DNA from: Actinomycetota bacterium
GTDB taxonomy: Bacteria > Actinomycetota > Acidimicrobiia > Spongiisociales > ZC4RG35
Reading direction: 5' to 3'
Assembly (NCBI GenBank): GCA_027296205.1
Contig: JAPUJM010000224.1
Location: 1-5,042 of the forward strand
Length of the DNA stretch: 5,042 bases
In this document: positions 1-5,042 of the stretch, in pieces
How the letters are laid out: each line of letters opens with the position of its first letter
Position numbering within the stretch: position 1 is the first letter of the stretch
The notes under the pieces: generated by a model
Seen by the model: only the letters and a program-made list of their open reading frames with translations
Told to the model about the DNA's origin: nothing
The model's database searches: none
Translations under genes and position numbers: made by a program

Positions 1-112
1 CCCACCCGTAAGGGTTAAGGCCCCTGGTAGATGACCAGGTTGATAGGCCGGACGTGTAAGCACAGCAATGTGTTCAGCGGACCGGTACTAATAGGCCGAG
101 GGCTTGGATAAA
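1..112 (+). rRNA. rrl: 23S ribosomal RNA, 3' end (partial)
   Basis: This is the last part of domain VI of large-subunit rRNA; the rest lies left of the window. The sequence shows the conserved 3' segment, including the CCTGGT/ACCAGG hairpin near 25-40, the GATAGGCCGGA stretch near 41-51, and the near-universal GGACCGGTACTAATAGGCCG at about 79-98. The 3' end is estimated by placing about 20 bases after TACTAAT, as in the E. coli molecule. It could be off by several bases because the 5' end that pairs with it is not visible. The 5S gene follows about 60 bases downstream, the usual bacterial 23S-5S order. Confidence 0.96.
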
Positions 113-141
113 GAGTCCTTGATGATTTTGTGCTCGCTATG

Positions 142-165
142 GAGTGCTCGGGTTGCCCGACACTT
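142..165 (+). other. Hairpin in the 23S-5S spacer
   Basis: The spacer between 23S and 5S holds an inverted repeat. TCGGG (148-152) pairs with CCCGA (156-160) around a TTG loop. Below it, after a bulged C at 147, AGTG (143-146) pairs with CACT (161-164). It has no T-run after it and sits inside the rRNA transcript. It is therefore more likely a folding or processing element of the precursor RNA than a terminator. The pairing is seen directly; the role is inferred. Confidence 0.45.
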
Positions 166-173
166 GAGGATTT

Positions 174-291
174 GTCCGGTGGCGAAAGCGATGGGGAACC
201 ACCCGTTCCCATTCCGAACACGGAAGTGAAACCTGTCAGCGCCGATGGTACTTGGGGAGTAGTCCCCCGGGAGAGTAGGTCACTGCCGGGC
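174..291 (+). rRNA. rrf: 5S ribosomal RNA (complete)
   Basis: The conserved 5S core is present: the CCCATTCCGAACACGGAAGT stretch near 207-227 (loop B/C region), GCGCCGATGGTAC near 239-251, and GGGAGAGTAGGTCACTGCC towards the 3' end. The ends are set by helix I. CCGGTGG (176-182) pairs with CTGCCGG (283-289) using two G-U pairs, and the helix can extend outward through T175/G290, G174/C291 and T173/A292. A length of about 118 bases is normal for an actinobacterial 5S. The exact termini are good to within two or three bases. It is the last RNA of the rRNA operon and no tRNA follows it. Confidence 0.95.
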
Positions 292-301
292 AGTAAACGT
301 C

Positions 302-333
302 GAAGGGTCGCCGACTAGCGTGGGCGGCCCTTC
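302..333 (+). terminator. rRNA operon terminator-like hairpin
   Basis: An 11-bp stem, GAAGGGTCGCC (302-312) with GGCGGCCCTTC (323-333), contains one G-U pair and closes a 10-base loop. It begins 11 bases after the 5S end and is followed only by CTCTG, not a true T-run. It is the obvious candidate for ending or pausing the rRNA transcript. Weak T-tracts after terminators are common in actinobacteria. The ribosome binding site of the next gene begins only seven bases downstream, so attenuation with readthrough is also possible. Confidence 0.65.
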
Positions 334-348
334 TCTGATGGAGGAGAG

Positions 349-1083
349 ATGGTGGCTCGCCAGTCTGACAACAATCAGGAGTCGAACAAGTCCCGTGGCC
401 CCAGCCACGGAGGTCAGCAACACCGTCGACATCGGACGATCACTTCGGTCACTTCGGGGCAGCTACCCAAGTGGGTGCGTGATGACATCGTCCGGTCCAC
501 ACCAAAGGATCGTCGTGAGCCGGCCTTGAGGCACCTCTCCAAGGGGATGCAGCAGTTCGCCGACGAGCGGTATCCAGCAGCCCTCCATGAGCTCCGTAGC
601 GCCAAGGAGCTCTCACCCCGCTCCTCGACGGTCCGGGAGCTGTTGGGTCTCTCCGCCTACAGGTCGGGGAAATGGGAGGAGGCTTTGCGTGAGCTCCGCA
701 CCTTCCGACGCATTACGGGGGATCTGATCCATATGCCGGTCGAGATGGACTGTCTGCGGGCCCTCGGTCGCAAAGAAGACGTCACGAAGACCTGGGACCG
801 GATCCAAGAGCACGACATCTCGGCGACCGTCTCCAACGAGGCTCGCGTGGTCTATGCGTCCTTTCTCGTCGATGAGGGGAAGGCAAGGGAGGCCTGGCGC
901 ATCATCAAGCCGGGTCGTCTCATTGCCTCACCATCGCCGGGAGAGGTTCGTCGGTGGTACGTGGCGGCCAAGGTCGCCCTTGCGGCCGGCGACAAGGACG
1001 CCGCGAGACGCATTGTGGCGGCACTCGACGAGCAGGAGCCCGATTTCGAAGGCGTCGACGAGCTCCGGCAGGCACTGCGCTAA
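349..1083 (+). CDS. Tetratricopeptide-repeat-like protein, unknown function
   Basis: A soluble 244-residue protein with no signal peptide or membrane segment. Residues 1-40 are polar, rich in Gln, Ser, His and Arg, and probably disordered. From about residue 57 it is helical with TPR-like helix pairs: roughly 60-90 (GMQQFADERYPAALHELRSA), 94-125 (LGLSAYRSGKWEEALRELR), 163-190 and 198-232 (WYVAAKVALAAGDKDAARRI). The repeats show the small-residue, Trp/Tyr and A-L pattern of TPRs but are irregular. Such proteins usually act as interaction scaffolds; no partner is evident here. The ATG is preceded by GGAGGAG (340-346), which sits only a few bases away. The GTG at 352 would have a more usual spacing, so the start may be one codon later. 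The gene begins 58 bases after the 5S, directly behind the terminator hairpin, leaving almost no room for its own promoter. The coding call is solid; the function is not recognised. Confidence 0.85.
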   Translation: MVARQSDNNQESNKSRGPSHGGQQHRRHRTITSVTSGQLPKWVRDDIVRSTPKDRREPALRHLSKGMQQFADERYPAALHELRSAKELSPRSSTVRELLGLSAYRSGKWEEALRELRTFRRITGDLIHMPVEMDCLRALGRKEDVTKTWDRIQEHDISATVSNEARVVYASFLVDEGKAREAWRIIKPGRLIASPSPGEVRRWYVAAKVALAAGDKDAARRIVAALDEQEPDFEGVDELRQALR

Positions 1084-1084
1084 A

Positions 1085-1106
1085 TCTGTCCCCGGGCCCC
1101 GACAGA
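1085..1106 (+). other. Small GC-rich hairpin after the TPR gene
   Basis: TCTGTC (1085-1090) pairs with GACAGA (1101-1106) around a 10-base C/G loop, one base after the TPR stop codon. It is followed by a pyrimidine stretch (CTCTCTC) but no T-run. It may be a weak terminator or pause between the TPR and SSB-like genes. A 6-bp stem can occur by chance. Confidence 0.25.
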
Positions 1107-1149
1107 CTCTCTCATTGCCGCACTTCCCGCATATTGAGGGGAGAATGCA

Positions 1150-1482
1150 ATGGATCTCAATTTGGTGGTCCTCTGTGGTCGCCTGGCCACCGACGCCGAG
1201 GTGCGGGTGTTCGATTCTGGGACACGTCTGATTCGATATCTGGTCACGGTGCGAACCGACCACCCCAGAAGTCGAGTGGATGTCATTCCGGTGACTCTCT
1301 GGGACCCACCCGACGAGCTGGTGGACGATCCCGGTGAGAAAGGCTCACGGATCTGGGCCTGCGGTTCGGTGCAGAAACGGTTCTGGGAGAGCCCGGATGG
1401 GCGGAGGAGTCGTCTCGAGGTGGTGGCAGAGCAGGTCAACTTCGACGAGGCCGACGAACTCGAGCCGGTGGAGGTCGAGTGA
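1150..1482 (+). CDS. Single-stranded DNA-binding (SSB-like) OB-fold protein
   Basis: A 110-residue protein resembling the OB-fold core of bacterial SSB. The N-terminus MDLNLVVLCGRLATDAEVRV follows the family pattern (start, N-x-V-x-L-x-G-x-L, then D-x-E-x-R). A GTRLIRYLVTV strand (25-35) and VDVIPVTLW (43-51) correspond to the usual F-x-v-A-V and D-F-I-x-V-v-x-W strands. RIWACGSVQKRFWESPDGRRSRLEVVAEQV (67-96) matches the final hairpin and last strand. It is shorter than a replicative SSB (about 150-180 residues). It lacks the flexible Gly/Pro/Gln-rich linker and the acidic DDDIPF-type tip that recruits partner proteins, and ends instead in an acidic ELEPVEVE. It is therefore probably a paralogue rather than the main replication SSB. 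The start is supported by AGGGGAG at 1137-1143 with good spacing to the ATG. Its substrate is inferred from the fold only. Confidence 0.82.
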   Translation: MDLNLVVLCGRLATDAEVRVFDSGTRLIRYLVTVRTDHPRSRVDVIPVTLWDPPDELVDDPGEKGSRIWACGSVQKRFWESPDGRRSRLEVVAEQVNFDEADELEPVEVE

Positions 1483-1517
1483 CCACCGGCATTGCGAATG
1501 CTCAAGATCACCGGTGG
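1483..1517 (+). repeat. Nested inverted repeat between the SSB-like gene and SURF1
   Basis: CCACCGG (1483-1489) is perfectly complementary to CCGGTGG (1511-1517). The 21 bases between them contain a second perfect stem, GCATT (1489-1493) with AATGC (1497-1501), around a GCG loop. The two stems share base 1489, so they could form together only with slight fraying. The element starts at the base after the SSB-like stop codon and ends 14 bases before the preferred SURF1 start. No T-run follows, so a classical terminator is unlikely. A role in mRNA structure or as a protein-binding palindrome is possible. Confidence 0.45.
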
Positions 1518-1531
1518 CCTATCGTGGCAAT

Positions 1532-2272
1532 TTGTCTGAATTTCGCCAGCTTCTAACCCCCAAATGGATGATCGCCCACCTGGTTGTGCTTCTGGTCGTC
1601 GTCCTTTTCGTCCGGCTCGGGTTCTGGCAACTGGATCGGTGGGACGAGCGCCGTCTCGAGAACGCCGTGGGGGAATCCAGGACCTCGGAGGATCCTGTTG
1701 ACATTTCGGTGCTGCTCGATGCTGTCGGCGACGACATCGAGACCCTCGAGTATCGGCGGGCCCTGGCAACCGGTGTCTTCTCCTCTGAGGATGAGGTGCT
1801 GATCCGATCGCAGGTGTATCTGGGCGCCGCAGGTTTTCACGTGATCACCCCTTTGATCGGTGGGAATGGTGAGGCGATCCTGGTCAATCGAGGGTGGGTG
1901 CCGCTGGGACTCGACCAGGTCCCGGTAACCGGGGCGTCACCACCACCGAGAGAGGTGACCGTCGTGGGGTGGGTGCACCTGTCTCAGGAGAGACCTCCTT
2001 TGGGCCCCGCCGACCCTGACCACGGCCGGCTGACGACGGCGAGCCGCGTCGACATCCCCAGGATTCAGGAACAGACGCCAATGTTGCTTGCTCCCCTGTA
2101 TCTGGTCTCGATGGGGGAGGGGAGTGAAGAGCTGCCGGTACCTGTGGATCCCCCCACGTTCGATGACGATGGTCCCCATCTTGCCTATGCGATTCAGTGG
2201 TTTGCTTTCGCCTTGATCGGTCTTGTCGGATACGTGTTCCTGGTTCGCAAGCAGTTGGGACGATCAGTCTGA
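1532..2272 (+). CDS. SURF1 family cytochrome c oxidase assembly protein
   Basis: SURF1 is an inner-membrane protein that helps assemble haem-copper cytochrome c oxidase, probably by handling haem a for subunit I. From the TTG start it is 246 residues with the family's two-helix layout: a membrane helix at about 15-30, then GFWQLDRWDERR (30-41); a large extracytoplasmic domain with RRALATGVF (75-83) and LVNRGWVPL (118-126); and a second helix at about 219-237 preceded by HLAYAIQWFAFAL (216-228). These are hallmark SURF1 motifs. The TTG at 1532 is chosen because actinobacterial relatives begin just before an LLTP-(K/R)-W motif, here at residues 7-12. No good ribosome binding site is visible. 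GTG at 1514 (inside the inverted repeat) or ATG at 1568 are alternatives. No oxidase subunit genes are in the window. The end overlaps the convergent YbaK-type gene by nine bases. The family call is firm; the start is uncertain. Confidence 0.9.
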   Translation: MSEFRQLLTPKWMIAHLVVLLVVVLFVRLGFWQLDRWDERRLENAVGESRTSEDPVDISVLLDAVGDDIETLEYRRALATGVFSSEDEVLIRSQVYLGAAGFHVITPLIGGNGEAILVNRGWVPLGLDQVPVTGASPPPREVTVVGWVHLSQERPPLGPADPDHGRLTTASRVDIPRIQEQTPMLLAPLYLVSMGEGSEELPVPVDPPTFDDDGPHLAYAIQWFAFALIGLVGYVFLVRKQLGRSV

Positions 2273-2770
2273 CGAGAAGACCTTGGAGAGGCCCTCAACT
2301 ACCTCGTATCCACTCAGATCGATCAACTGGCTGGGATCCAGCTTGATCTTTGCCGAGCGGGAGCCGCCACCAACGACCACCCAGTCTTTGTCCAGGACGT
2401 TGCTATCGATCCATACCGGGAGATCATCGGGGAGACCGAAGATCGTCACGCCACCGATTTCCTGACCGGTGAGCTCGCGTGTCACTTCGGCAGAGGCGAA
2501 ACTGACCTTCCTCACTCCCAGTCGATGTCTGACCACCCCGTTGACGTCAAGACGGTCGTTGGCCAACACCAGACACACCGCGTTGCTTCCCTCCGGCTTT
2601 CGTGACGCCACGAGGATGGCGTTCGCCGACTTCTCCAAGGGTATCCCGTACGCCTCGCAGAACGCGGCGGTGTCGGCCAACTCGGGATCACACGCCATCT
2701 CTTCGTATTCGATCGAGGCCGACTCGAGATCAGCAATTACACGTGGGTCTGCTGGCATCTCACTACACAT
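2264..2770 (-). CDS. YbaK/EbsC family aminoacyl-tRNA editing-domain protein
   Basis: The YbaK/ProX fold hydrolyses misacylated tRNAs (Cys-tRNAPro for YbaK, Ala-tRNAPro for ProXp-ala) in the cytoplasm. This stand-alone version has 168 residues. Family segments seen in order are DTAAFCEAYGIP (33-44), SANAILVAS (48-56), AVCLVLANDRLDVNGV (64-79), ASAEVTRELTGQEIGGVTIFG (92-112), VWIDSNVL (119-126) and VVVGGGSRSAKIKLDPSQLIDL (131-152). Aligned to E. coli YbaK as I remember it, the catalytic lysine in YKTLLVA corresponds to Asn50 here. An asparagine there also occurs, from memory, in a common actinobacterial subgroup. Its true substrate is therefore open. The start is either the ATG at 2770 or the in-frame ATG at 2758 (residue 5); neither has a strong ribosome binding site. 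It is divergent from the FTCD gene and convergent with SURF1. Confidence 0.88.
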   Translation of the reverse strand: MCSEMPADPRVIADLESASIEYEEMACDPELADTAAFCEAYGIPLEKSANAILVASRKPEGSNAVCLVLANDRLDVNGVVRHRLGVRKVSFASAEVTRELTGQEIGGVTIFGLPDDLPVWIDSNVLDKDWVVVGGGSRSAKIKLDPSQLIDLSGYEVVEGLSKVFSSD

Positions 2771-2841
2771 TAAGGCTCGGAGATGAGCCAGGGTCAGCGC
2801 GAATCTCCGTCGCTACAGTGGTCGCTCGCAACCACACCACC

Positions 2842-2846
2842 GGGAG
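2842..2846 (+). promoter_or_regulatory. Ribosome binding site deciding the FTCD start
   Basis: GGGAG lies eight bases before the TTG at 2855. It supports TTG rather than the upstream in-frame ATG at 2783, whose nearest purine-rich stretch is a weak AAGG at 2772-2775. The choice agrees with protein alignment: from TTG the protein starts MGRLIECVPNFSEG, matching the mammalian start MSQLVECVPNFSEG without a gap. Confidence 0.6.
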
Positions 2847-2854
2847 CCACCATT

Positions 2855-4537
2855 TTGGGCCGACTGATCGAGTGCGTCCCCAACTTCAGCGAGGGGAACG
2901 ACCTGAGCGTAATTCGGCAGATCACCGACGAAATCGAGACCGTCGACGGCGTCAAGCTCCTTGACGTGGATCCTGGCAAGGCCACCAATCGCACTGTTGT
3001 CACTTTCGCCGGACCTCCTGAGGAGGTTGTTGAGGCCGCGGAGCGCAGCGTTCGCAAGGCCTCCGAGCTCATCGACATGAGTAAACACTCGGGCCAGCAT
3101 CCGCGGTTTGGCGCAGCCGACGTCTGCCCACTCGTGCCCATTGCCGGAGTCACCATGGAAGAGACAGCTGAGTATGCGCGGGAGCTGGCGAGACGGCTGG
3201 GCGAGGAGGTCGGTCTCACGGTCTACTGCTACGAGAATGCTGCTTCCCGACCGGAGCGCCGGAGCCTGGCCGACGTGAGGGCTGGCGAGTACGAAGGCCT
3301 GACAGAGAAACTCGCCGACCCAGAGTGGGCACCCGACTTTGGTCCCACCGAATTCAACCCACGCTCTGGTGCCACCGCAGTAGGAGCGCGGGACTTCCTG
3401 GTTGCTTACAACGTCAATTTGAACACCACGTCAACACGTCGGGCCAACGCGATCGCTTTCGATGTTCGGGAGAAGGGCCGGATGAGACGGGATGGCGATC
3501 CTCTTACCGGCGAGATAGTCCGCGACGGTGCCGGGGACCCGGAGTGGGTTCCTGGCTCTCTTCAGAGCGTGAAGGCCATCGGCTGGTACATAGACGAGTA
3601 CGGCGTCGCTCAGATCTCGATGAACCTGACGAACATCTCGGTGACACCGGTCCACGTTGCCTTCGACGAGTGCGCCGAGCGCGCCCGGGATCGTGGAGTA
3701 CGTGTGACAGGTTCGGAGCTTGTCGGCCTGATTCCGCTGCAATCGATGCTCGACGCAGGCCGATACTTTCTGCGCAAGCAACGGCGTTCCACCGGAGTAT
3801 CCGATTCCGAGCTGATCAAGATTGCGATCAGGTCGATGGGACTCCACGAGCTTTCTGAGTTCGACCCGGAGAAGAAGATCATTGAGTACGTGCTCGCCGA
3901 TGAAGCCGGCTCGAAGCTTGTCGATAGATCCGTGCGCGAGTTCGTCGAAGAGACGGCCTCCGAGTCACCGGCGCCTGGTGGGGGCTCGGTCGCCGCAGCC
4001 TTGGGAGCGCTGGGCGCCGCCTTGGCCACGATGGTCGCCAACCTTTCCTCCCACCGTCGCGGCTGGGATGACCGTTGGGAGGAGTTCTCCGATTGGGCTG
4101 AGAAGGGCAAGGCTTGCTACGACGAATTGCTCCGTCTGGTGGATGACGACACCGACGCATTCAATGCCATCCTCGACGCGGTTCGATTGCCGGGCGGCAG
4201 CGAGGAGGAACTGACGGCGCGCGCCGCTGCGGTAATGGCAGCGACCGAAAGGGCTATCGAGGTGCCACTGAGGGTGATGGAAGTTTCGCTAGAGGCGATG
4301 GAGACAATCCGGGCCATGGCAGACATCGGACAGGAGACTTCAGCTTCCGATGCCGGAGTGGCAGCACTCTGCGCACGTTCCGCAGTAAGGGGCGCCTATC
4401 TCAACGTTCGGATCAACACCAAGGATCTGAGCGATCAAGCGGCCGCAACCGACTACCTCGACCGAGGTGCGGAGATCGAGGAGCGAGCAAGCGATATGGA
4501 AAACGAAATTCTCGGCCTGGTCGACAAGAGGCTCTAG
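2855..4537 (+). CDS. ftcD: Bifunctional glutamate formimidoyltransferase / formimido-THF cyclodeaminase
   Basis: A fused 560-residue enzyme for the folate-linked end of histidine degradation. The first half moves the formimino group from N-formimino-glutamate to tetrahydrofolate; the second releases ammonia to give 5,10-methenyl-THF. The transferase domain spans about 3-325: ECVPNFSEG (6-14), LLDVDPGKATNRT (35-47), HSGQHPRFGAADVCPLVPI (78-96), WAPDFGP (158-164) and GATAVGARDFLVAYNVNLN (172-190). His82 falls exactly at the position of the mammalian general-base His82. After a linker ending in KKIIEYVL (340-347), the cyclodeaminase domain (about 355-560) shows the PAPGGGSVAAALGALGAAL loop/helix (372-390), VDDDTDAFNAIL (429-440) and SDAGVAAL (498-505). 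Relative to the mammalian protein there is an insert at about 209-236. The length is otherwise normal for a full fusion. An upstream ATG at 2783 would add 24 residues unlike the family. No other histidine-utilisation gene is in the window. Confidence 0.95.
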   Translation: MGRLIECVPNFSEGNDLSVIRQITDEIETVDGVKLLDVDPGKATNRTVVTFAGPPEEVVEAAERSVRKASELIDMSKHSGQHPRFGAADVCPLVPIAGVTMEETAEYARELARRLGEEVGLTVYCYENAASRPERRSLADVRAGEYEGLTEKLADPEWAPDFGPTEFNPRSGATAVGARDFLVAYNVNLNTTSTRRANAIAFDVREKGRMRRDGDPLTGEIVRDGAGDPEWVPGSLQSVKAIGWYIDEYGVAQISMNLTNISVTPVHVAFDECAERARDRGVRVTGSELVGLIPLQSMLDAGRYFLRKQRRSTGVSDSELIKIAIRSMGLHELSEFDPEKKIIEYVLADEAGSKLVDRSVREFVEETASESPAPGGGSVAAALGALGAALATMVANLSSHRRGWDDRWEEFSDWAEKGKACYDELLRLVDDDTDAFNAILDAVRLPGGSEEELTARAAAVMAATERAIEVPLRVMEVSLEAMETIRAMADIGQETSASDAGVAALCARSAVRGAYLNVRINTKDLSDQAAATDYLDRGAEIEERASDMENEILGLVDKRL

Positions 4538-4634
4538 ACGCCCGAGTTTCTCACCCAGTTGGCCCTCGAATCTGACGACACGCCGACGTTCCAGATGGCA
4601 AAGTCAGCCCCATGAGCGAGTACGACGAATGGAC

Positions 4635-4670
4635 ATACGGGTAGCGCTGCGCTAGCGACTTACGGCGTAT
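4635..4670. repeat. Nested inverted repeat between the convergent FTCD and thioredoxin genes
   Basis: The 141-base gap between the two convergent stops contains TAGCG (4642-4646), a CTG loop and CGCTA (4650-4654), a perfect 5-bp hairpin. It is flanked by ATACG (4635-4639) and CGTAT (4666-4670), which can also pair. Its position between convergent genes suits a two-way terminator, but neither side has a T-run. The stems are short, so the call is tentative. I see nothing else definite in the gap. Confidence 0.35.
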
Positions 4671-4678
4671 ATAGGGTG

Positions 4679-5042
4679 TCAGCCCGAGTGCTCGACCTCA
4701 TGTTCATGGTCGTGATCATGCTCATGGTTGTGCTCGTTTTCCTGCTGGGCTATCTGGGCTCGCACATCTTCCATGTCGATCTCTTTGACCTTGTCGACCA
4801 GATCCTCAAATGCATGACCGGGGAGGGCCCCTGGCTGGGAATAGAGCACGATCTGGTCACGGAATACCATCAGGGTGGGGATGGAGCGGATACCAAACTG
4901 CATGGCAAGCTCTTGCTCGGCCTCGGTGTCGACCTTGGCGAAGACGATGCCCTCGTTCTTCTCGGACGCATCCTCGAAGACGGGAGCGAATGAGCGGCAC
5001 GGACCACACCATTCGGCCCAGAAGTCGACGATGACCGTGTCA
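4679..5042 (-). CDS. trxA: Thioredoxin with His-rich C-terminal tail (5' end outside window)
   Basis: The last 120 residues of a cytoplasmic thioredoxin, a disulphide reductase normally recycled by thioredoxin reductase. The start lies beyond the right edge; the reading frame is open up to 5041. The active site FWAEWCGPCRSFAP is present, with WCGPC encoded at 4997-5011. The strand FAKVDTEAEQELA and the cis-proline loop FGIRSIPTLMVF follow, then QPGALPGHAFEDLVDKVKEIDMEDVRAQI, a C-terminal helix typical of actinobacterial thioredoxins. An in-frame ATG at 4903 lies after the active site and cannot be the true start. The oddity is a tail after the normal end of the fold: alternating acidic residues and histidines (EHNHEHDHDHEHEVEH, coded by 4688-4735), seven histidines in 16 residues. 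This suggests metal binding, an inference from composition. The gene converges on the FTCD gene. Confidence 0.95.
   Translation of the reverse strand, partial: DTVIVDFWAEWCGPCRSFAPVFEDASEKNEGIVFAKVDTEAEQELAMQFGIRSIPTLMVFRDQIVLYSQPGALPGHAFEDLVDKVKEIDMEDVRAQIAQQENEHNHEHDHDHEHEVEHSG

Noticed and set aside
119..143. Possible promoter (TTGATG ... TATGGA) in the 23S-5S spacer
   Set aside because: The spacing is only 13 bases and the -10 match is poor; the stretch lies inside the rRNA transcript.
130..318. 62-codon open frame across the 5S rRNA
   Set aside because: It overlaps the 5S gene almost entirely and has no protein features.
1334..1531. Upstream extension of the SURF1 frame into the SSB-like gene
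   Set aside because: The added residues are Arg/Ser-rich and unlike SURF1; they are the out-of-frame reading of the SSB-like gene.
1080..1769. 229-codon open frame on the - strand opposite the SSB-like and SURF1 genes
   Set aside because: The protein is Arg/Ser/Pro-rich without family motifs, and spans two well-supported genes on the other strand; it is a GC-rich shadow frame.
2818..2835. Inverted repeat GTGGT/ACCAC before the FTCD start
   Set aside because: A 5-bp stem with an 8-base loop is expected by chance and has no supporting context.
3610..4110. 166-codon open frame on the - strand within FTCD
   Set aside because: Ser/Pro/Arg-rich translation opposite a strongly conserved enzyme; a shadow frame.
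4676..4993. 105-codon + strand open frame opposite the thioredoxin, with a hydrophobic start resembling a membrane helix
   Set aside because: The hydrophobic Met/Val/Leu run is the antisense reading of the thioredoxin His/Glu/Asp tail, and the opposite strand carries the WCGPC enzyme.

Overview
The window looks like the chromosome of a GC-rich actinobacterium. The Acidimicrobiia are my best guess. This rests on the 23S/5S sequence style, the actinobacterial look of the SURF1, YbaK and thioredoxin proteins, and the use of GTG/TTG start candidates. It is an inference from remembered families, not from a search. I see no mobile element, CRISPR array, tRNA or phage gene.

Layout from left to right. 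The first ~112 bases are the 3' end of a 23S rRNA, followed by a short spacer with a hairpin, a complete 5S rRNA (about 174-291) and a strong hairpin at 302-333 that probably ends or attenuates the rRNA operon. Three genes then run on the + strand: a 244-residue helical-repeat (TPR-like) protein of unknown role (349-1083), a small single-stranded-DNA-binding-like OB-fold protein (1150-1482), and a SURF1 family cytochrome oxidase assembly protein (about 1532-2272). A YbaK/EbsC-type aminoacyl-tRNA editing-domain protein lies on the - strand (2264-2770) and overlaps the SURF1 stop by nine bases, tail to tail. Divergent from it is a bifunctional formimidoyltransferase-cyclodeaminase (2855-4537), which handles the folate-linked end of histidine degradation. 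The window closes with the C-terminal 120 residues of a thioredoxin on the - strand (4679 to past the right edge). It carries a WCGPC active site and an unusual histidine-rich tail.

The genes do not form one obvious pathway. They are housekeeping functions: ribosomal RNA, DNA binding, respiratory complex assembly, translation fidelity, one-carbon/histidine catabolism and redox. I found no convincing novel system. The points most worth a second look are the His-rich thioredoxin tail, the long-form fused FTCD with an insert absent from the mammalian enzyme, the apparent loss of the YbaK catalytic lysine, the protein gene packed directly behind the rRNA terminator hairpin, and the nested inverted repeat at the SSB/SURF1 junction.
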